This document shows positions 57,560-64,000 of a stretch of 64,000 nt of DNA, one piece after another; the stretch's first letter is position 1, and the number at the start of each line of letters is the position of its first letter. The notes under the pieces are model-generated. The model was not told the DNA's origin and searched no databases. It was given only the letters and a program-made list of their open reading frames with translations. Made by a program: the position numbers and the translations under genes. This DNA comes from Colocasia esculenta. Its lineage: Eukaryota > Streptophyta > Magnoliopsida > Alismatales > Araceae. The DNA lies in contig CM024759.1 of assembly GCA_014218235.1 (NCBI GenBank), forward strand, positions 7,704,712-7,768,711, written 5' to 3'.

Positions 57560-58179
57560 GGGGGTGACAACATCAAAAGGAAGGGACAACATCGTAGCCA
57601 GTGTCAAACAACAGGGGCAAGATGGAGGAGTAGATGCGGTCAGACCTTGGCCCCAGCCACCGCTTCCTTGGCAAAGTGCTACCCCTTGATCTGCAACCGC
57701 GTCTCAGCACGTGTATGACTTCCACAACGCGTACTGATATTTCTCCTCGAATCACCGATTCTTCCACTTCTAAGATCTCCGGCGTGCCTGAGGGAGATGT
57801 TGCTAGGTGCTAGGAGGGTCGCTGTGCATGCGTTCCGGCATTCCGAGGTAGGGGGAGGGGGTCGGGTCCATGAAAGAGAGCCAGAGGGAGGAGTCCGCAC
57901 GAGAAAGGCAAAACATGGGGAAATAGATCGGGGATATACTAAGGCAGTTAGAGGAAGCTCTCTTGCCCACAAAGGTGCGAACCAAAATTGTTCGCTCCCG
58001 CAACAATTTAGAACCATTTTAACTTTTAGGGACACTTTAAGAATAGAAAGAAAATAAAGAGAAGTATGATCGATATATATTTGAGCATTTTATTAGATAC
58101 CTCAAAAAAATTGCCCCTATTGATAATATAATTGGGGCATTTTTATGAAATGCCCCTATATGTTAGTTTTCTTGTAGAG
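57560..58179 (-). mobile_element. CACTA-type element terminus
   Basis: The right edge reads TTTTCTTGTAGAG, one base away from TTTTCTTGTAGTG, the inverse of the plant CACTA terminus CACTACAAGAAAA. Immediately inside are inverted subterminal words GGGGCATTT/AAATGCCCC (58085-58160). A GC-richer stretch (57560-58000) with frames on both strands follows inward and may be captured sequence. The opposite end was not found, so the extent is uncertain. Confidence 0.55.
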
Positions 58180-58393
58180 AAGCTCGTTAGAATACTGGAC
58201 AAGAAGATACAACAACTTTGAAATCAATCTATACCCATGGTGAAAATACTCTGGAATAATCATGGAGTAGAAGAAGCCACATAGGAACCAGAATCAACAA
58301 TGAGACGGAACTATCCGGATCTACTCGGTAAGACATTCTCCCTCATATGATCATATGAATTTGGGGACCAAATTCTTTTTAAGAGGGGGATGA
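58180..58393 (+). pseudogene. Chromodomain end of a Tekay-like gypsy polyprotein
   Basis: Plus-strand text gives VRILDKKIQQL, then MVKILWNNHGVEEAT, then EPESTMRRNYPDLLGKTF, with stops between. This is the C-terminal chromodomain of Del/Tekay-type chromoviruses, which directs integration to heterochromatin. It is cut off on the left exactly at the CACTA-type terminus, suggesting that the CACTA element inserted into pol. A PPT, AAGAGGGGGATGA (58381-58393), adjoins the LTR. Confidence 0.8.
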
Positions 58394-61283
58394 TGTAGCA
58401 ACTCTCAAATTTTTAATTGAGATAAATAAATTCAAATTAAAAAGAATTATGAATAAATTAAAATTCATTAAGCAAAAACAAGTGATAGGCTTTCATTAAT
58501 GGTTCATATATGAGTTATTGAGCCAAAAGCATGAATCCAATTGATGGATTTGAGATAAATGGGCAAAAATTCGTAACTAAATTATTAATAAATGAAAAAG
58601 GGTCAAGTAAATCACTAATATGACTCATAAATATCCAAAATAGACTCCTAACACTAACCTAACTTGCTAGCCACGGAATTAAAGCCCACCCTAAGCCAAA
58701 TAGAAAGATAAATGCTAAGAGGCTACATAAATATGGAAAATTCAAAGTTTGAGGAAGAGTTAGAAGTTTAGAGTGACTCTTAAACCCTAAACATACAAAA
58801 ACACCTCAATCTCATCCCTGGCCGACACTAATGCTCATCTAAAGTCTCTTAGACATGGGAAGGAGGCTCTTGAACGAGGAATTCGTAAAGAAGGATGTCT
58901 AGAAGGGAGCTTCCACGTGCTCATACCCTAGAATTTTAAAGTGCTCAAAGATAGGCAATCTCTCAAGCTAAAACTAATTAAACTCGGCCATAGGCAGTTT
59001 ATGAACCCAGCAACAAAAGCCCCATGTTTTCCCCAATTTTTATTGTCTTGTTTCCATCAATTTCATGAGTAAAGTTCTGTCATGTACATGTACCCAACTC
59101 ATCATGTTCAACCCAAAATCCTTATTTATACTGGATTTCATGCCCTGACACTTTTATTGTACTTGCCACTAGTTGTCAAGGACCCGTTGACATAGTTTTC
59201 CCCAATTTCTATTAAGTACTATTTTCGAATTTAATCACTTATCATCACTGTGTCATAATGTGGTTCATCATGGAAGAACCTGTTCATAGCATGCTGATAC
59301 CATATTAGAAATCCAATTACTCTTTAATGACTGTACTTCTGTCAGTCTAGTTTCGTTTAAAACTAATTTCGTGATTTTACATCAAGTATCTAATTTGATT
59401 TTAATTTTTGAAAACCTTTGTGTCAAGCCTTTGGAGGATTGGACTGCAATCCAAGGAGCTCTATTTCCTTTTTGGGCTCGGGTGGGATACCTGAGAACGT
59501 GACGGTCCGATCGATCGCATTCTCAAATGAGTAGTGACAAGGAATCGGTCGCGTTCTTACTGTATGATCCAGAAGCCCCGTCGCGATTGCCTTAGCTGCG
59601 ACCAGACAACACGTCACGTTTCAGTTCGGCAATCAATGGGTTACATCGATTACCTTGAACGTGTCGGACCTGATTGTCGCGATTTGAAAGTGACTGGTAC
59701 CGACGTCACGATTCCTTGTATACTTTTAAAAATCCTAATATTCAATTAAATCATGCTAATCCATGCTCTTTAATCATGGTTAAACCCTCATAATGCTCTA
59801 TGACGAATAGTAACATCATGTTAATTAACTTTTAATAATATCTACATGATTTTCCTATTAAGAGATATGTGCATGACTCTCATATGCTATCTTTGATTTT
59901 CTATCACATGCACACACAAAACTTGAATTTTTGTCATGAGATCTTATAGAAACCACCACCATAATATATCTAGTAATTAAGTGTAAATATTTCATGTTAA
60001 ATTCCCTATTATTTTAAATGGTCTTGTTTTCATTTTATTCGCTCGATTTGATACCATTATTGAAGCTCCTCTACCATCGAGCACTCAAGACAAGACGAGC
60101 AAATATTTTATACACACTTTTCTTGACTTGGATGGACTCTCCATTGGGAATACTCCTGACTGGACGAGGTAATCCTTGTCAAGGCCTCTGTAAGACTCCT
60201 TGGCTTTGGCGGACGTTCATTGCCGATAAGCAGGGTTTACCATCAATACCTATTTACCCTTAGGGATCAACATGATCCAACAACCTTAGATTTCTTTCTT
60301 ACCTTGAGATCACGTCAGACCTTTGGACTATGTTTGTAGCATGGCCAGTGGGAAGTTAGTGAATTCTATCAGACTGCCAACACACAACTATGCGTGTTGT
60401 GCAACTATTACTATCGCCTGATTTAACGTCGTTTTATGTGCATTGACCTATAGTTCTCACCTATATTCTGTTCGCTCATCTATTCACATTCTCTATACTC
60501 TAATCTATTCTTTAATTATTGTTATCTATTCTTAGTACTCTCTATGGCCATTTGACTGATTGTCTAAAGATAAAAACATGATCAATGCCAAGCAACATTA
60601 TAAAGGACCTGATCTGGTCCTGAGAGGTGTGCCCAAAAGTGCTAGTGCTCGCGAGAGTTTATTGACCAAAGTGTTTGACATTACACTCAAGTGCTAATTA
60701 TCTCGATAAGCTAAAGACAATCAAAGTGCTATCTTGACTAGTGTGCTATCGTGCTATCGTGATGTGCTATCTTGCGATATGGCCATTCCTTTAACGTGCT
60801 AGTTGTGCTATATTTTTTTTGAAAAGTACTATTGTTCTCTTGCTATCATGTGCTATTACTCTCTCGATCGTTCTATCTAGTTATCCTGCCATACAAGACA
60901 TTAATCACTTAAAGCATGTTTGTTTTCGAGATATTAAGTCCTACTGGGCGTTATCGCTCATCCTGCGCTATTTGTTATATGTGTTTTAGGTGAATCTGAT
61001 GGTGAATACCACACGTATGAGGATGAGGACGAGCAGATACAGGAATGACCCGATATGCTGTCATCTAGTATATTAGTATTAACTAGTTAGTTGTTTTTAT
61101 TTGAATAAAGTATTTTGGGCCCATACTCTGAATTGGTGGATATAATAGCGAATAGTGAAATTATAAATAAAGTTGGTTCATTTGGCATTATTCCAAATTG
61201 TGCAATGGTTTGATGTCTAATTTACACTCTATACTATATATTTAACTGTAGCCTACTCCGATATTCTGCGTCGGAGCGTTACA
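58394..61283 (+). repeat. 3' LTR of the Tekay-like element (2.9 kb)
   Basis: It begins TGTAGCAACTC just after the PPT and ends GGAGCGTTACA. The terminal inverted bases TGTA...TACA agree. It contains a CG-richer block with TCGCGA words (59490-59715), reminiscent of the LARD LTRs. The GTGTTTGACATTACACTCA-type segment (60670-60690) is shared in style with 55740-55770. No coding region is expected; open frames in it are not genes. Confidence 0.8.
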
Positions 61284-61389
61284 AGGTGAGTTAGACGTTA
61301 ATTGAACTGTGTATTTTGGCTTGTGTAGATCATAGTTAAATATCATCAAAACAAGATATACAATAGATATTTTCGAAACTTCAAGACCC

Positions 61390-62925
61390 AAGGACATGGC
61401 AGCTAGATCACCAACTGAACCAAGAAATGCAACAAATGATGAACATTAAAAGTTTTTAATGTTGATAGAGAATGCTGAGCAATATTTATATTCTGGAAGC
61501 AAAAAGTTTACAAAACTCTCATTTATTTTTAAACTATTTCACATTAAATGTATGAGTGGATGGAGCATCTCTTCATTCACAAGGTTACTTGAGCTATTAA
61601 AAGAGGCTTTTCCTAAAGGGGAGACATGACTAGATTCTTACTATGGTGTAAAGAAGGTAATTGGTGATTTGGGTCTTAGTTATAACAAGATCCATGCATG
61701 TCCAAACGATTGTCAATTATATTGGAAGGAATATGAAAATGATGAATTTTGTCAAACTTTTAATGCTTCAAGATGGAAGTTACATGAGGAAGAGTCAAAC
61801 AAAAATGTTGAAAAGAGGAAAAAAAAATTGCAGCAAAAGTTTTACGACACTTTCCTTTAGTGCCAAGGCATCAACATTTGTTTATGTCAACTAAACTGCG
61901 TCATTTATGAGATGGCATGAAGAGGGGTGAACGAAGGATTGATTATTAAGGCATCTTGCTGAATTTCCAGCTTGAAAAACTTTTGACTACCATAATCCAA
62001 TATTTGCTTCTAAGGTTCGCAATGTAAGACTTGGGTTAGCAAGTGATGGCTTTAATCCGTTTAGAACAATGAGCATCACATATAGCACATGGCTTGTTCT
62101 TTTGGTCGTATATAATTTGCCCCATTTGATGTGCATGAAGCAACCTTTTATTATTATGTCATTGTTCATAGATGATCCATCAACTCTAGGGAATGATGTT
62201 GATGTTTACTTACAACCGTTGATAGATGAATTGAATGAACTATGGGAATTTGGCATAAGTACTTATGATGCCTCAAAGAAGGAAACATTTTAGATGCATG
62301 CTGCTTTACTATGGACAATTAATGATTTTCCTGCATATGCTAATTTATCAGCATAGAGTACTAAAGGGAAGTATGCATGCCCATGTTGCCACAAAAACAT
62401 AGCCTTTTGTATTTGCTTGATAGTCAAAAAATTTGTTATATGGGTCATCGACGGTTTCTAGAATTCCGACATGAAAAAATGTCATTTATTAGAGAAGAAG
62501 ATTTTTGACTAGCACCATCATGTTTATCTGGCCTTGAAATGTTAGATGAGTTGGAAGGAGTTAATGTTACTTTTGGAAAGTTTCATGAAAAAATTAAAAA
62601 AGGAAAAAGAGTTGCAACTAGTGAACACATCTACCATATAATTGGAAAAAGAAAAGCATATTCTTCCAGTTGCCTTATTGGAAGCATAACTTAGTGATAC
62701 ACAACTTAGATGTCATGCACATTGAAAAACATGTGTGTGATAATTTGATTGAAACATTGTTAGGTATCAAAGGCAAGACAAAAGACAACTATAAAGTTCA
62801 TCATGATCTTCAAAAGATTGGAATACAAGAGGAGTTGTATCCCATTAATGTTGGAACAAGTAACCCGTATGTACCTCCTGCATGTTTCACCAAACATATT
62901 TTTGCAAAGTCTTAAAGCATATCAA
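61390..62925 (+). pseudogene. CACTA TNP2-type transposase pseudogene
   Basis: Fragments in shifting phases match the En/Spm TNP2 transposase. They are KKFTKLSFIFKLFHIKCMSG (about 61500-61560), then LGLSYNKIHACPNDCQLYWK (61670-61730), then KGKYACPCCHKN (about 62370-62405). MGHRRFLEFRHEKMSF (about 62440-62490) and HNLVIHNLDVMHIEKHVCDN (62680-62740) followed by GIKGKTKDN come last. The HACPNDC and LDVMHIEK blocks are hallmarks of this family. At least ten stops or shifts disrupt it. Whether it belonged to the same element as the terminus at 58179 is unknown. Confidence 0.88.
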
Positions 62926-62974
62926 GGTCCCTTATGGTTATTCTTCAAATATATCATGTTGTATAAGGGTGAAG

Positions 62975-64000
62975 CAGCATAAGATTTCATCTCTCAAGCT
63001 GGTAGAGTTACCTTGATTAATTCAGTCCTATCTTCTATTCCGGTCTATCTTGCGGCTTCTTCCTTTATTCCGAAATCAGTTTTATCTTACATGGAGAAGT
63101 CTGCTGTCGCCTTTTTCTGGAATGGGTCAGATGGTTCTCGCTGTCGACATTGGGTTGCATGGCATATGTCCTAAACAGGAAGGAGGGCTGAGTGTCCGGA
63201 ATATGCAACATGTCCAACTGTCCCTGGTAGTTAAACAACTCTGGAATATTCGCCATGGTACTTCCCTTTGGTTTGTGTACGCTAGGAAGCGATTGCAGTC
63301 TACCAACTCTGACCGATTACCTGGGATGCCTAAACAGATTTGCATGGCTGCTAACAACATTATCAATATGAACACGAGATGGATCCATGGCAAGGGTGAC
63401 AGGATTGATATCTTGAAGGATATTTGGTTGGGTGACCATCCTCTGGCTGACATGCTTCAAGGCCCCTTTGAAGGTGAGGGCATCTCCTTACAGGAAGTCT
63501 TCAGTGATACCTCCCATCCTATGAGGGCAGTCCTTCATAGTTCAATTTTTCAAGGCGTGCATCTGAATGATGAGGAGGACAAATGTGTGTGGGCAGCTAC
63601 TTCTAATGGTAATTTCTCTACTAGATCTTCTTATAACCTGGTAAGAGACACTGGTGTTTGTCGCCCTGCTTTGACCAAGATTTGGCAATTTGTTGGAAGG
63701 TTCTTAATAGAGCGGTTCTAGTTGACAGTAGAATTATGGACTGTGGAATACCCCTGGTTTCTCGATGCCATTGCTGTGCATCCCCTCAGGTTGAGGATCT
63801 TAATCATGTTTTCATTACCAGTACCCCTGCTATGAACATTTGGCGCTGGTTCTTGCCACAGATCAGTAATAAAATCCACCTCCACTCTAATATCACTGCA
63901 AGAATCTGGGCCTTCATTCTCCAAGCTAATGTTCACTCTCCTATTGGGTTTATATCACTTTATGGTCTGATGCTTATGCTATGGGATCTCTAGAAGAGCA
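62975..64000 (+). pseudogene. LINE reverse transcriptase end and zf-RVT (truncated)
   Basis: The frame from about 62980 begins FISQAGRVTLINSVLSSIPV, then SYMEKSAVAFFWNGSDGSR, the region just after the RT core of plant L1-like LINEs. NIRHGTSLWFVYARKRL and DILKDIWLGDHPLADML follow. A frameshift near 63660-63720 moves the reading to the zinc-binding zf-RVT segment (VLVDSRIMDCGIPLVSRCHC, then CASPQVEDLNHVF). The element is 5'-truncated at the junction with the CACTA pseudogene and runs to a stop at 63993, near the window edge, so its 3' end and poly(A) lie outside. Confidence 0.88.

Overview
This is nuclear DNA of a flowering plant. One ordinary gene, an eight-exon TPX2/WVD2-like microtubule-associated protein on the minus strand at 33.45-39.34 kb, lies between large blocks of transposable elements. 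The support is GT-AG introns, chromovirus, Tat and Sirevirus-like retrotransposons, CACTA and hAT elements, a tRNA-derived SINE, and plant LTR features such as tRNA-Met and tRNA-Arg-like primer sites. Species cannot be named from the sequence. Nothing bacterial is present: no operons, CRISPR arrays or rRNA were seen.

Region 1 (1-31.6 kb) is a nested stack that can be unpicked almost to the base from target-site duplications (TSDs). The outermost layer is an old minus-strand Ty3/gypsy chromovirus of about 4.8 kb (86-31601, TSD ctcta). Its integrase is split by a Copia-type solo LTR (1350-13731, TSD aaatg). That solo LTR is split by a LARD-like non-autonomous element with 3.4-kb LTRs and no coding capacity (1456-13325, TSD aagat/aagac). 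The LARD's first LTR is split in turn by a 2.9-kb minus-strand solo LTR (4232-7156, TSD cctgt). Separately, the chromovirus reverse transcriptase is split by a 14.3-kb minus-strand Tat/Ogre-lineage element (15384-29703, TSD tggtc). This element has lost its reverse transcriptase core. It carries three tandem-repeat blocks downstream of integrase and contains a hAT MITE (20951-21326, 8-bp TSD).

Region 2 (31.6-39.8 kb) has about 1 kb of unassigned sequence ending in a polypurine tract, then the TPX2/WVD2-like gene (530 codons predicted, all splice sites GT-AG). A tRNA-derived SINE lies in its 3.1-kb last intron. Region 3 (39.8-46.2 kb) is AT-rich intergenic DNA. It contains a small GC-rich island, a CACTA-derived terminal fragment, and a Copia-LTR-like stretch with a cluster of TTCGACT motifs.

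Region 4 (46.2-53.1 kb) is a decayed plus-strand Sirevirus-like Ty1/copia element: gag end, protease, integrase, RT, RNase H, then a separate third ORF of the env-like/plant-transposon-protein type. It is followed by a GATCGG-rich inverted-repeat element (53112-54549) that encloses an approximately 830-bp near-continuous palindrome, and by an LTR-like stretch ending at 56461. Region 5 (56.5-64 kb) has a CACTA-type terminus abutting the chromodomain end and 2.9-kb 3' LTR of another chromovirus, then a pseudogenised CACTA TNP2 transposase, then a truncated LINE running off the window edge.

Apart from the TPX2-like gene, no coding region looks functional. The most notable items are the complete insertion order, the coding-less LARD with conserved LTR hairpins, the repeat arrays in the Tat element, and the long palindrome.
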